A DNA stretch of 64,000 nucleotides from Rhodococcus sp. B7740 (GTDB lineage: Bacteria > Actinomycetota > Actinomycetes > Mycobacteriales > Mycobacteriaceae). Where the stretch lies: contig NZ_CP010797.1 of the NCBI RefSeq assembly GCF_000954115.1, forward strand, positions 4,340,001 to 4,404,000. The letters are read 5' to 3'. Positions 37,281 through 47,499 of this stretch are shown here, one piece after another. Below the pieces are notes generated by a model. That model worked only from the letters and a program-made list of their open reading frames with translations, was not told the origin of the DNA and searched no databases. The first letter of the stretch is position 1; every line of letters starts with the position of its first letter. The position numbers were made by a program, and so were the translations under genes.

Positions 37281-38467
37281 CAGGTTCAGGGTGGGTCGAT
37301 ATCGCGGTGGTTGCCATCGCACTGCTGGCGGCGACGTCGGGATGGCGGCAGGGGGCGGTGGCGTCGGCGCTGGCGTTTCTCGGTGTCGTGCTCGGGGCCG
37401 TCGCCGGCATTCTGGTGGCACCGCACGTGCTCGAACATGTCGACGGTTCGCGGACACGGGTGTTCGTCGGAATCGCGCTGATCGTGGTGTTGGTGATCGT
37501 CGGTGAGGTGGCCGGCATGGTTCTCGGTCGGGCATTGCGCAGCGGAATCCATTCGCGCGCAGCACGATCGGTCGACAGCACCATCGGTGCCGGGTTGCAG
37601 GCCGCAGCCGTTCTCGCGGCCGCGTGGCTGCTCGCCATTCCGCTGACGTCGTCCTCGCAGCCCGAGGTCGCCAGCGCTGTACGCGGCTCGACGGTTCTGG
37701 GCAAAGTCGACGAGGTGGCACCCGACTGGTTACGTCAGGTGCCCAAGGAATTCTCGGCGCTGCTCGATACGTCCGGGCTTCCCGACGTCATCGGACCGTT
37801 CGGACGCACTCCGGTCGCGAACGTCGCCGCACCCGATTCCGGGATCGCAGCTGGACCGATTCCGGTGCAACTGCAATCGAGCGTCATCAAGATCAACGGC
37901 ATCGCGCCGAGCTGCCAGAAGGCGTTGGAAGGTTCGGGTTTCGTCGTCGGATCGGATCTGGTGATGACCAATGCACACGTCGTCGCAGGCACGTCCGAGG
38001 TGACGGTCGATTCGCCCAACGGACCGCTCGACGCCGACGTCGTGTTGTTCGACCCGGAAGAAGACGTTGCCGTGCTTCGGGTTTCGGAGCTTCAGGCCCC
38101 GGTCTTGCCGTTCGCGCCGGCACCTGCCGAATCCGGAACCGACGCCATCGTGCTCGGCTACCCCGGGGGCGGGCCGTACACGGCGAGCCCGGCGCGCATC
38201 CGCGAGATCATCAACCTCAGCGGACCGGACATCTACCGCACCGGCACCGTCCAACGCGAGGTCTACACCGTCCGCGGATCGGTGCGGCAGGGCAATTCCG
38301 GTGGACCGCTGGTCAACTCGTCCGGTGAGGTACTCGGTGTGGTGTTCGGCGCGGCGGTCGACGACCCCGACACCGGATTCGTGCTGACCGCGTCGGAGAT
38401 CGCGGACGAGCTCGCGCAGAGTTTCGATGCCCCGGTGCCGGTGGGCACGGGCGACTGCATCGTCTAG
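37277..38467 (+). CDS. marP: Periplasmic serine protease with four-helix membrane anchor (MarP)
   Basis: This 396-residue protein has a CvpA/colicin V-like N-terminal membrane domain of about four spans (residues 5-130). A chymotrypsin-like protease domain follows, with the catalytic triad in LVMTNAHVVAG (His), DPEEDVAVLR (Asp) and VRQGNSGGPL (Ser). Two cysteines, in PSCQK and in GDCIV at the C-terminus, could form the redox-sensitive disulfide described for mycobacterial MarP. MarP is needed for acid and oxidative stress survival in M. tuberculosis. Last gene of the nth operon; its stop shares CTAG with the convergent ephE stop. Confidence 0.94.
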   Translation: MTGSGWVDIAVVAIALLAATSGWRQGAVASALAFLGVVLGAVAGILVAPHVLEHVDGSRTRVFVGIALIVVLVIVGEVAGMVLGRALRSGIHSRAARSVDSTIGAGLQAAAVLAAAWLLAIPLTSSSQPEVASAVRGSTVLGKVDEVAPDWLRQVPKEFSALLDTSGLPDVIGPFGRTPVANVAAPDSGIAAGPIPVQLQSSVIKINGIAPSCQKALEGSGFVVGSDLVMTNAHVVAGTSEVTVDSPNGPLDADVVLFDPEEDVAVLRVSELQAPVLPFAPAPAESGTDAIVLGYPGGGPYTASPARIREIINLSGPDIYRTGTVQREVYTVRGSVRQGNSGGPLVNSSGEVLGVVFGAAVDDPDTGFVLTASEIADELAQSFDAPVPVGTGDCIV

Positions 38468-39396
38468 CGCTCGCGCACGACCCGCAGGATCTCCTCCGAC
38501 ACCACGTCGGGGGATTCCTGGTGCACGTAATGCCCCACGTCTCGCACTGTTCGACGCGTCAGCCCCGGAGCCCAGTGCCGATCTCTGTCGAGGGTGGTGG
38601 GCAGGACGTACGGGTCCAGGTCGCCGCTGATCTGCGCGACGCGAATCGAGGTGCGGACGTCCACGGCGTCCATGAAGCTGCGGCCGTCGGAACGGAACTG
38701 ACTGCGGAACGCCCACCGCTGATATTCCAGTGCGCAGTGCGCAGCCCCCGGAATACGGATGGCCGACCGCATCTTGGCCGTGGTGTCCGCGAAATCCTCG
38801 GTGCGCTGCCACGCGTTCCCGGCGCGGCTGCTCATCAGTTCTTCCACCGCGACACCGCCTCGACGCGTCAGCAGCCTCTCGGGGCGCAGCGGAACCTGGT
38901 AGCGAACGAAGTGGGGCAGCAGGGCGGCGCGCTGCGCTGAGTCCTTCAACACGGAGCGACGCAGAGAGATGGGATGCGGCGCGTTGACGAGCACCATCGA
39001 GTTCACCAGGCGGGGGTGCAGCGCTGCACTGGCCCAGCAGACGAGACCGCCGTCGGCGTGGCCGACGAAGGTGGCGTTCGGGTAACCGAGTGCTCGAACC
39101 AGGCCGACGATGTCGCCCGCCAGGGTCCACCCGTCGTAGCCGCGTGGAGGCTTGTCGGAGTCACCGTATCCGCGCAGGTCGACGGCAATGGCGCGAACAC
39201 CCGACCGCGACAGTGCCTCGAGTTGGTGTCGCCAGGAGTACCAGAAGTCGGCGAAGCCGTGCAGCAGAACCACCAGCGGTGCGTCCGGTGCGTGTTCGCC
39301 GACCTCGACGACATGGAACCGAATTCCGTTGGCGTGGATGTCGCGGTGAATCCACTGTCCCGGATATCGGACCGTGGACGGATCGGGCTGATTCAT
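38464..39396 (-). CDS. ephE: Alpha/beta hydrolase, epoxide hydrolase EphE-like
   Basis: This 310-residue alpha/beta hydrolase has the oxyanion region LLHGFADFWYSWR, the nucleophile elbow VGHADGGLV, with Asp as nucleophile as in epoxide hydrolases, and the C-terminal His in RDVGHYVHQE. The pattern matches EphE (Rv3670), adjacent to marP in mycobacteria. It would open epoxides of lipids or xenobiotics. It shares a 4-nt stop overlap with marP, and 21 nt separate it from the holin-like gene upstream in the same direction. Confidence 0.85.
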   Translation of the reverse strand: MNQPDPSTVRYPGQWIHRDIHANGIRFHVVEVGEHAPDAPLVVLLHGFADFWYSWRHQLEALSRSGVRAIAVDLRGYGDSDKPPRGYDGWTLAGDIVGLVRALGYPNATFVGHADGGLVCWASAALHPRLVNSMVLVNAPHPISLRRSVLKDSAQRAALLPHFVRYQVPLRPERLLTRRGGVAVEELMSSRAGNAWQRTEDFADTTAKMRSAIRIPGAAHCALEYQRWAFRSQFRSDGRSFMDAVDVRTSIRVAQISGDLDPYVLPTTLDRDRHWAPGLTRRTVRDVGHYVHQESPDVVSEEILRVVRER

Positions 39397-39417
39397 ACTG
39401 CTCGACTCGCCGGGCTA

Positions 39418-39912
39418 CTACTTCTTGTAGCCGGGAACTCCGGGGATGGAATCGTGCTGGTTCGGCAGCACCGTCGACGCCTGCTTGAGCGAGTCGATGG
39501 TCTTCTCGGGCTTGCGCAACTTCTTGACCCTGCGGTAGCCGAGGAATCCGAACAGGGCCGCCGCCAACACCATGACGGCGAACACGATCAGGAATGCCGC
39601 CCAGCGGTAGAGCCACACGTCCAGCAGTTCGGCGGCGAAGAAGAAGAAGAAGAACGAGCTGAACAGCAACACCGTCAACGCGATGATGAAGAAGACGCTG
39701 CCCTGCAGTCCCTTCTTGACCTCGCCGGTGACCTCGGCCTTGGCGAGGGCGACTTCGGCGCGTACGAGCGTCGAGACCTGAGTGGTGGCGTCCTTGACGA
39801 GGTTTCCGATGCTGGCGCTACCAGGGGTGCGGGCATCGACATCGGTCAGAGGTATCGACGAAATCGTGTTCGGGACGCCGTTGCCGTATCCCTTGTCATT
39901 GCTGACGCTCAA
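39418..39912 (-). CDS. Phage-holin-superfamily membrane protein (DUF1469 type)
   Basis: This 164-residue protein has the layout of the putative Actinobacteriota holin-X family: a helical N-terminal amphipathic part (NLVKDATTQVSTLVRAEVAL), two adjacent membrane helices with an unusual run of six Phe (SSFFFFFFAAELL), and a basic end YRRVKKLRK. No ATG or GTG fits: TTG at 39912 is the best start, preceded by AAGGGG. From memory it corresponds to Rv3669. Despite the name there is no sign of a phage role. It is cotranscribed with ephE. Confidence 0.82.
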   Translation of the reverse strand: MSVSNDKGYGNGVPNTISSIPLTDVDARTPGSASIGNLVKDATTQVSTLVRAEVALAKAEVTGEVKKGLQGSVFFIIALTVLLFSSFFFFFFAAELLDVWLYRWAAFLIVFAVMVLAAALFGFLGYRRVKKLRKPEKTIDSLKQASTVLPNQHDSIPGVPGYKK

Positions 39913-40159
39913 CTCTCGACCCCTTGTAATTGCTCTGCTCGGTGTTGTGCGGAAGATCGTATCGACAGTAGTGCCTAGGTAGCAGATTAACTGTTTCCCG
40001 CTAGTCGAGCGACGCTCGGCTGTCGTGGCCGGGTACCTCCGCGTCCGCGAGGGCAAACACGACAATGTTGCACGAACCGGCAACGAACAGCCCCGGGGCG
40101 TGAAATTCTCAGGTGTTCATCAGGTAATTTGCAGGGAACTTCCCCCTTCAGGAGCATTC

Positions 40160-41530
40160 GTGAGTTCAGCACACGCCGTCACCGCCGACGGCGCCATTCC
40201 CGCACCCCAGGTGCCGCGGTCGCGCATCGTGATCGCCTCGATGGTCGGCACGTCCATCGAGTTCTTCGACTTCTACATCTATGCCACCGCCGCAGTGCTC
40301 GTCTTCCCGCGTCTGTTCTTCCCCGCGGGCAACGACACCACCGCTCTGCTGGCGTCGTTCGCGACCTTCGGCCTGGCGTTCATCGCGCGGCCCGTCGGGT
40401 CGATTCTGTTCGGCCACTTCGGCGATCGCATCGGACGCAAGGCGACGCTCGTCGGCTCCTTGCTGACGATGGGTGTCGCGACGTTCGCGATCGGACTGTT
40501 GCCGACGTACGCCGCGGTCGGCCTGTGGGCTCCGGCTCTGCTGGCGATCATGCGCTTCACCCAGGGCGTCGGTCTCGGCGGCGAGTGGAGCGGGGCAGCG
40601 TTGCTGGCCACCGAAACCGCCAAGCCGGGCAAGCGAGCGTGGGCGGCGATGTACCCGCAGCTGGGCGCGCCCATCGGCTTCTTCTTCGCCAACGGCATCT
40701 TCCTGCTCATCGTCATCGCGACGGGCTACGACTCCGTGAACTCGGGCACCGATCACGCGTTCCTCACATGGGGTTGGCGAATCCCGTTCCTGCTCAGCGC
40801 CGTCATGGTCATCATCGGCCTGTACGTGCGGCTCAAGCTGGAGGAGACGCCGGTGTTCAAGCTGGCCGTCGAGCGTGGCCAGAAGGTCAAGACCCCGCTG
40901 GCGCAGGTGTTCAAGACCAGTTGGCGTCAGCTGATCATCGGAACGTTCGTCATGCTCGCCACCTACACGCTGTTCTACATCATGACCACGTGGGTGGTCA
41001 GCTACGGAACGGGCAAGGTGGCCGACGTCAACGGCCCCAAGCTGGCCATCCCGTACACCGACTTCCTCGAGCTCCAGCTGATCGCGGTGCTGTTCTTCGC
41101 GGCGCTGATTCCGGTGGCCGGACTGCTGGCCGACAAGTACGGCCGTCGCCCCACGCTGATCGTCATCACGTCGGCGATCGTGCTGTTCGGTCTGTCGTTC
41201 CACTGGTTCGCAGATCCGGCGTCCGCCTCGGCAGGCAAGATGCTGGTGTTCATGTGCGTCGGCCTCGGGCTGATGGGCCTGACCTTCGGACCGATGAGTG
41301 CGGTTCTGCCCGAACTGTTTCCGACGAACGTTCGGTACACGGGCTCGGGAATCTCGTACAACACCGCGTCGATCCTCGGTGCCGCAGTGGCACCGTTCAT
41401 CGCCACCTGGCTGGTGAGCAGCTACGGCGTCGGTTGGGTTGGCGTGTACCTCGCCATCGCCGCAGCGTTGACGCTGATCTCGCTGATCATCATGAAGGAA
41501 ACACGAGATCAGTCGCTCGACAGCGTGTAG
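40160..41530 (+). CDS. MFS metabolite:proton symporter
   Basis: This 456-residue transporter of the metabolite:H+ symporter family has 12 predicted spans. The MFS loop motifs are visible as GHFGDRIGRKATL between spans 2-3 and ADKYGRRPTL in the second half. The N-terminal SMVGTSIEFFDFYIYATAA is typical of this family, which includes shikimate, citrate and osmolyte carriers. Substrate is unknown. Start GTG at 40160 with an AGGAG site; the frame extends upstream without a good start. It occupies part of the place of the Rv3668c protease homologue. The IS110 element begins almost directly after its stop. Confidence 0.9.
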   Translation: MSSAHAVTADGAIPAPQVPRSRIVIASMVGTSIEFFDFYIYATAAVLVFPRLFFPAGNDTTALLASFATFGLAFIARPVGSILFGHFGDRIGRKATLVGSLLTMGVATFAIGLLPTYAAVGLWAPALLAIMRFTQGVGLGGEWSGAALLATETAKPGKRAWAAMYPQLGAPIGFFFANGIFLLIVIATGYDSVNSGTDHAFLTWGWRIPFLLSAVMVIIGLYVRLKLEETPVFKLAVERGQKVKTPLAQVFKTSWRQLIIGTFVMLATYTLFYIMTTWVVSYGTGKVADVNGPKLAIPYTDFLELQLIAVLFFAALIPVAGLLADKYGRRPTLIVITSAIVLFGLSFHWFADPASASAGKMLVFMCVGLGLMGLTFGPMSAVLPELFPTNVRYTGSGISYNTASILGAAVAPFIATWLVSSYGVGWVGVYLAIAAALTLISLIIMKETRDQSLDSV

Positions 41531-41548
41531 ACGGTATGGAGGTCTTGG

Positions 41549-41630
41549 CTGGGGCCCCTCCGCATGTAAGCGTGGGTTGCCGACAGGAGTGGGTCCTGGC
41601 CGGTAGAGCCACAGATGTGGGAGGCCCCAG
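41549..41630 (+). ncRNA. Structured left-end sequence of the IS110 element, possible bridge RNA part
   Basis: CTGGGGCCCCTCC (41549-41561) is nearly complementary to GGGAGGCCCCAG (41619-41630), closing an 80-nt structure directly upstream of the transposase start. In IS110-group elements the left non-coding end encodes a bridge RNA that guides target choice. At most about 100 nt are available here, shorter than characterised bridge RNAs, so this could also be just a regulatory hairpin. Confidence 0.35.
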
Positions 41631-42712
41631 TGAAGAATCATCGTACGAGTGTTGGTTTGGATGTGCACGCACGATCGGTGGTGGCGTGCGGTTTGGATGG
41701 CGAGACGGGCGAGTTGTTCGAGCGTCGCATGTCGCCTGATCACAAAGAAATCCTGGAGTGGATTCGTTCGCTGCCAGGACTGGTGCATGTCGTCTACGAG
41801 GCGGGCCCGACCGGTTTCGGTCTGGCCCGTTTTCTGTTGGCCGCCGGTGTCGATTGTGTGGTGGCGGCACCGTCGAAAATTCAGCGTCCCCCTGGTGACC
41901 GCATCAAGACCGATGCCCGTGATGCCCGGCATTTGGCTCGGTTGCTTCATTTGAGTTCTATTGTGCCGGTTCTGATTCCGAGTACCGAGCAGGAGTCCGC
42001 TCGTGATCTGGTGCGAGCAAGGGAGGACTGCCGCGGCGATCTGGTGTCCGCACAGCATCGCCTGACACATGTGCTGCTGCGTCAAGGGATCATCTACAGC
42101 GGCGGCAAACCCTGGACCGCAGCCCACGATCTGTGGTTACGTCGCCAGCGGTTCGATTCACGTGCACTGCAGATCACCTACGACACCGCCTACGAGACCG
42201 TCATCGCCACCACCGAACGCCGGAATCGTCTCGATACCGCCATCGCGGACATGGCTGCGCATTCGTCGTTCACTCCGGTGGTGACCCGGCTGGGGTGCCT
42301 TCGTGGGGTGGCGACGTTGACAGCGTTCGGTTTGGCGACGGAGATCGGTGAGTGGGACCGGTTGACCGGCCGCTCGATCGGTGCGTTCGTCGGGTTGATC
42401 CCGACCGAGCATTCTTCCGGTGAATCCCGGTCGCAGGGCGGTGTCAGCAAAACCGGCAATGCTCACGTACGCCGACTGCTGGTCGAGGCTGCCTGGCATC
42501 ATCGCAAGCCGTATCGGCCGGGGCGTGAACTGGTGGCACGGTGGAAGGCGTCGACTCCCAAAGCCAAAGCGCGAGGACATCAAGCGAACCGGCGGCTGCA
42601 CGCACGGTGGGAACATTTCGACGAACGCGGTAAACGTGCGGTGGTCGCCAATGCCGGGATCGCACGAGAGCTGGCCGGCTGGTGCTGGTCGTTGGCCACG
42701 CTCGAGGAATGA
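41630..42712 (+). CDS. IS110-family transposase (DEDD recombinase)
   Basis: This 360-residue recombinase has the N-terminal RuvC-like DEDD domain with D11 (GLDVHARS), E57 (YEAGPTGF) and D95/D98 (IKTDARDARH). The C-terminal Tnp20 domain contains the conserved serine region SGESRSQGGVSKTGNAHVRR. Both catalytic centres are intact and there is no frameshift, so the element may be active. GTG at 41630 has a GGGAGG site; an ATG at 41615 is an alternative that adds five residues. It catalyses RNA-guided insertion according to what is known of the family. Confidence 0.92.
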   Translation: MKNHRTSVGLDVHARSVVACGLDGETGELFERRMSPDHKEILEWIRSLPGLVHVVYEAGPTGFGLARFLLAAGVDCVVAAPSKIQRPPGDRIKTDARDARHLARLLHLSSIVPVLIPSTEQESARDLVRAREDCRGDLVSAQHRLTHVLLRQGIIYSGGKPWTAAHDLWLRRQRFDSRALQITYDTAYETVIATTERRNRLDTAIADMAAHSSFTPVVTRLGCLRGVATLTAFGLATEIGEWDRLTGRSIGAFVGLIPTEHSSGESRSQGGVSKTGNAHVRRLLVEAAWHHRKPYRPGRELVARWKASTPKAKARGHQANRRLHARWEHFDERGKRAVVANAGIARELAGWCWSLATLEE

Positions 42713-42998
42713 CTGAAGCTCCGACGCCGAAGTAGCGATCTGCGTCGGGATAGATGTCCGGAATGAACGGTCGACGACGATGTGGGATGTGGCCGAGCGT
42801 CTGGGAGTGACCCGCTAGCCGCCTATGAGCAATCCTCAACTGCGCGTTGGGATCACGCTCGACTCATAGACTTGCGATCCACTCCAGCCGAAACAGTCCG
42901 TCCTGCGGTAACCAACCCGCGTATATGAGAGTTGACGACGCGTCGAACACTACGACACGCTCACCTCCCACTCGCATCGATCACCATCCCGGCAACAG

Positions 42999-43036
42999 GA
43001 AGCGGTGGCACACACGACGGTGCGTGCCACCGCTTC
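42999..43036. terminator. 13-bp hairpin downstream of the IS110 element
   Basis: GAAGCGGTGGCAC and GTGCCACCGCTTC form a perfect 13-bp stem with a 12-nt loop. It lies in non-coding DNA and could end transcription that leaves the IS element. No T-tract follows. Confidence 0.5.
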
Positions 43037-43085
43037 ACCATGCCGTCGTTGACAGGCCGACCTCCATATGAGAGCGGCTGCGCCG

Positions 43086-43131
43086 CACGTGAGCGGAAAT
43101 TCGTAGCAGGGGTCGAATTTCCGCTCACGTG
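43086..43131. repeat. 18-bp palindrome upstream of the glycosyltransferase (copy A)
   Basis: CACGTGAGCGGAAATTCG (43086-43103) pairs perfectly with CGAATTTCCGCTCACGTG (43114-43131) around a 10-nt loop TAGCAGGGGT. The preceding bases GAGCGGCTGCGCCGCA (43072-43087) are identical to the end of the glycosyltransferase gene at 45045-45060, so the whole block is related to copy B after that gene. Confidence 0.9.
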
Positions 43132-43224
43132 GGTCAGCTCGTTTTCATCCGCTGCGACGATTGACGGGCGATTGTCAGCAACTTGATCGCACATCCTCAG
43201 GATCGGGGGCGACAGTGATCGACT

Positions 43225-45069
43225 GTGACCGTCCTCGAACGCGACATCGCTCGCCCGCGCTGGGCAATGCCCACTCTCGCCGCCCTTCTCGTTGCGACCG
43301 CAGGGGCCTACGCCCTCGATCTGAACCGCGAGCACTGGGGTAATTCCTTCTACGCAGCCGCCGTTCAAGCCGGCTCGGTGAGCTGGAAGGCCTTCCTCTT
43401 CGGTTCGTCCGACGCCGCGAACTCCATCACGGTGGACAAGCCGCCTGCGTCGCTGTGGATCATGGAACTGTCCGTGCGGATCTTCGGCCTCAACTCGTGG
43501 TCGCTGCTGCTACCGCAGGTGCTGATGGCTGTGCTGAGCGTGGGAATCATGTACGCGATCGTCGCCCGTCGATTCGGCTACGTGGCCGGATCGATCGCGG
43601 GTGCGGTATTGGCGACGACGCCGACCTTCGCCCTGATGTTCCGCTACGACAATCCCGACGCCCTTCTCACCCTCACCTTGTTGGGGGCAGCGTGGGCGAT
43701 GCTTCACGCGCTCGAGGACGGGCGATCTCGATGGTTGGTGCTCACCGGAGCTGTTGTCGGCCTGGGGTTTCTGACGAAGCAACTCCAGGCGTTCCTCGTC
43801 GTGCCGGCTCTTGCCGTGACGTACGCGGCGTTCGGTCCACCGAGGCTCGGCGTTCGACTTCTCCAGCTACTGGCGGCCGGTGCGGCGGTGCTCGTGACGG
43901 CCGGGTGGTGGGTCGCCATCGTGCAGTTGGTTCCGGCTGCCGACCGGCCGTGGGTCGGTGGGTCGAAGACCGACAGCATTCTGGACCTGACCTTCGGCTA
44001 CAACGGCCTGGGCCGACTGACGGGAAACGAACACGGCGGCGTCGCGGAGTCGTTTTCGGGCAGTGCAGGCCCGGCCGGGCACGGTGCGCAGACGGGTATC
44101 ACCCGCTTGTTCGCGGATGCCCAGGGTGGTCAGATCTCGTGGCTGATTCCGGCTGCGCTGGTGCTCGTGGTGGCGGGAATCATCATGCGCGGCAAAGCTC
44201 CTCGACGGGACTTCGCTCGCGCCTGGTTCGTGATGTGGGGATTGTGGCTCGTCGGGTGCTCGCTGGTGTTCAGCTTCATGTCGGGCACCTTCCACTCGTA
44301 CTACACGATCGTGATCGCGCCGGCGATCGCCGCGATCGTCGGCGCTGCCCTGCGTGAACTGTGGGTGCGACGCGAGAGAGTTTGGGGGCGTGTGATTCTC
44401 GCGCTCGTTTCGGCTGTTACCACGGCAACGTCGTTCGTCCTTCTCGCCCGCACTCCCGACTTCGTGCCGTGGCTTCGCTGGGTCGTGTTGGCAGCGGGAG
44501 TGATCGTGGCCGTCGCGCTGCTGTTCCGGGGATCTCGGCAGGCATCGATGGCGTTGGGAGCAGTCGCTCTGGCTGTCGCGTTGGCGGGGCCGGTCGCGTA
44601 TGTCGCCGACACTGTCGTCACCCCGCACAGTGGGGGAGGTCCATCGGCGGGCCCCTCGATTCCGTCCGAGGCGGCAGGGTCCAGAACCGGAGTGCGCGAC
44701 GACAGTGCCGGGCACTCGACGCACTTCAGTGCCCAGGCACCGGACGACGAACTGACCGGGCTGCTCGAATCCGATGCACAGCACTACACCTGGGTGGCGG
44801 CGACGATCGGATCCAACGCCGCCGCGGGCCTACAGCTCGCGACCGACGACCCGGTGATGCCGGTGGGCGGGTTCACCGGAACCGACCCGTCGCCCACGCT
44901 CGACCAGTTCCGGGCCGACGTGGCAGCCGGGAAAATCCACTACTTCATCGCCGGCAACGACAAGAACCGACCGTCGGCGATCGATGATTGGGTGACAGCG
45001 ACCTTCACACCCGAAACCGTCGGCGACTACACGGTGTTCGATCTGAGCGGCTGCGCCGCATGTGAGTGA
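43225..45069 (+). CDS. Membrane glycosyltransferase, GT39/ArnT-like
   Basis: This 614-residue polytopic protein of the PMT/ArnT class would transfer a sugar from a polyprenyl-phosphate donor to a lipid or protein on the outer face of the membrane. The first external loop has NSFYAAAVQAGSVSWKAF, TVDKPPASLWIM and the later acidic RYDNPDALLTL, which correspond to the catalytic-acid and donor regions. About 11-12 spans are followed by an extracytoplasmic domain (residues 480-610). GTG start. Its last codons lie within a palindrome shared with copy A upstream. It is convergent with acs and belongs to the inserted segment relative to the mycobacterial order. Confidence 0.87.
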   Translation: MTVLERDIARPRWAMPTLAALLVATAGAYALDLNREHWGNSFYAAAVQAGSVSWKAFLFGSSDAANSITVDKPPASLWIMELSVRIFGLNSWSLLLPQVLMAVLSVGIMYAIVARRFGYVAGSIAGAVLATTPTFALMFRYDNPDALLTLTLLGAAWAMLHALEDGRSRWLVLTGAVVGLGFLTKQLQAFLVVPALAVTYAAFGPPRLGVRLLQLLAAGAAVLVTAGWWVAIVQLVPAADRPWVGGSKTDSILDLTFGYNGLGRLTGNEHGGVAESFSGSAGPAGHGAQTGITRLFADAQGGQISWLIPAALVLVVAGIIMRGKAPRRDFARAWFVMWGLWLVGCSLVFSFMSGTFHSYYTIVIAPAIAAIVGAALRELWVRRERVWGRVILALVSAVTTATSFVLLARTPDFVPWLRWVVLAAGVIVAVALLFRGSRQASMALGAVALAVALAGPVAYVADTVVTPHSGGGPSAGPSIPSEAAGSRTGVRDDSAGHSTHFSAQAPDDELTGLLESDAQHYTWVAATIGSNAAAGLQLATDDPVMPVGGFTGTDPSPTLDQFRADVAAGKIHYFIAGNDKNRPSAIDDWVTATFTPETVGDYTVFDLSGCAACE

Positions 45070-45104
45070 AACTTCGTAGCAGGCTACGAAGTTTCACTCA
45101 CATG
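45059..45104. repeat. 22-bp palindrome at the glycosyltransferase stop (copy B)
   Basis: CATGTGAGTGAAACTTCGTAGC (given as arm 45059-45080) pairs perfectly with its complement at 45083-45104, leaving a 2-nt loop. The stop codon TGA at 45067-45069 lies in the left arm. It ends 7 nt before the acs stop, so it can serve as a bidirectional terminator. Sequence and preceding bases match copy A at 43072-43131. Confidence 0.92.
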
Positions 45105-45110
45105 GGAGCG

Positions 45111-47054
<1,944 letters not shown>

Positions 47055-47499
47055 CTCGAATAGCTCACTTTCGTCCGGTGCATTTCGCTCATGAAACTGC
47101 ACTCCCGTGCCTGTCTCGAGCCCCTTGTGAGGGTAGTCACATGTGATGGCGATCGCACCGTTGCAATCGCCTGCAACCCCCCTGATCTGCGGTGATCGGT
47201 AGTTTCTGCACGCTGGGCGGTCATCGGGGCCGTCGGCGTGGACCCGTGGCGACGAGGATGTCCGAACTGTGAGAAATCGACTTGCCGAAACGTTTCGATC
47301 ATGTTTCCGGCTTACTCACGGGTCAGCAAAAGTTGGGGGAGTTCACATGTTCGTTTCAGGATGTGTCTAAAGTCCATCCCATCAGATCGTTGGAACGGCC
47401 CACCTGCCGTGCCATGCGGTCGCCCACGAATCCCCGGGCGTCGCGCCCGAGGAACTGAGCACGGATGACCCCGTGTTCACATCTGGATGGAGGATTTTC
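47055..47499. other. 445-nt divergent gap between acs and dppA
   Basis: It contains the CRP site at 47126-47141 near acs and the dppA promoter and leader on the other side. The last 160 nt before dppA are long for a leader, and GGAGG at 47489-47493 is the dppA ribosome-binding site. I see no further gene; open frames here are arginine-rich and improbable. Confidence 0.5.
47126..47141. promoter_or_regulatory. CRP/GlxR binding site upstream of acs
   Basis: TGTGAGGGTAGTCACA matches the TGTGAnnnnnnTCACA consensus of mycobacterial Crp and corynebacterial GlxR at all ten fixed positions. It is 72-87 nt upstream of the acs start codon and over 350 nt from dppA, so acs is the likelier target. The crp gene is in this window at 33840-34514. 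Confidence 0.85.

Larger units (their letters stand above)
41531..42890 (+). mobile_element. IS110-family insertion sequence (ends approximate)
   Basis: The element contains one intact DEDD transposase gene. IS110 elements lack clear terminal inverted repeats and target duplications, so the ends are estimates: left immediately after the MFS stop at 41530, right somewhere in the non-coding DNA after 42712. A hairpin at 41549-41630 lies over the left non-coding end, and a weak 10-bp inverted match (GGAGTGGGTC at 41586, GATCCACTCC at 42876) may mark subterminal repeats. Confidence 0.75.
42713..43224. other. 512-nt gap: IS110 right end and two hairpins
   Basis: No gene is convincing here. The first part is presumably the right end of the IS110 element and could carry its guide RNA if the element is of the IS1111 type. 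GAAGCGGTGGCAC (42999-43011) pairs perfectly with GTGCCACCGCTTC (43024-43036), and an 18-bp palindrome follows at 43086-43131. The last 90 nt must hold the promoter of the glycosyltransferase gene. Confidence 0.5.

Noticed and set aside
39418..39912. Phage holin as sign of a prophage
   Set aside because: The holin-superfamily gene lies in a conserved chromosomal block with ephE and marP; no phage genes are near.
42961..43368. Minus-strand 135-codon frame spanning the palindrome before the glycosyltransferase gene
   Set aside because: It crosses a perfect hairpin and overlaps the start of the real gene; residues look random.
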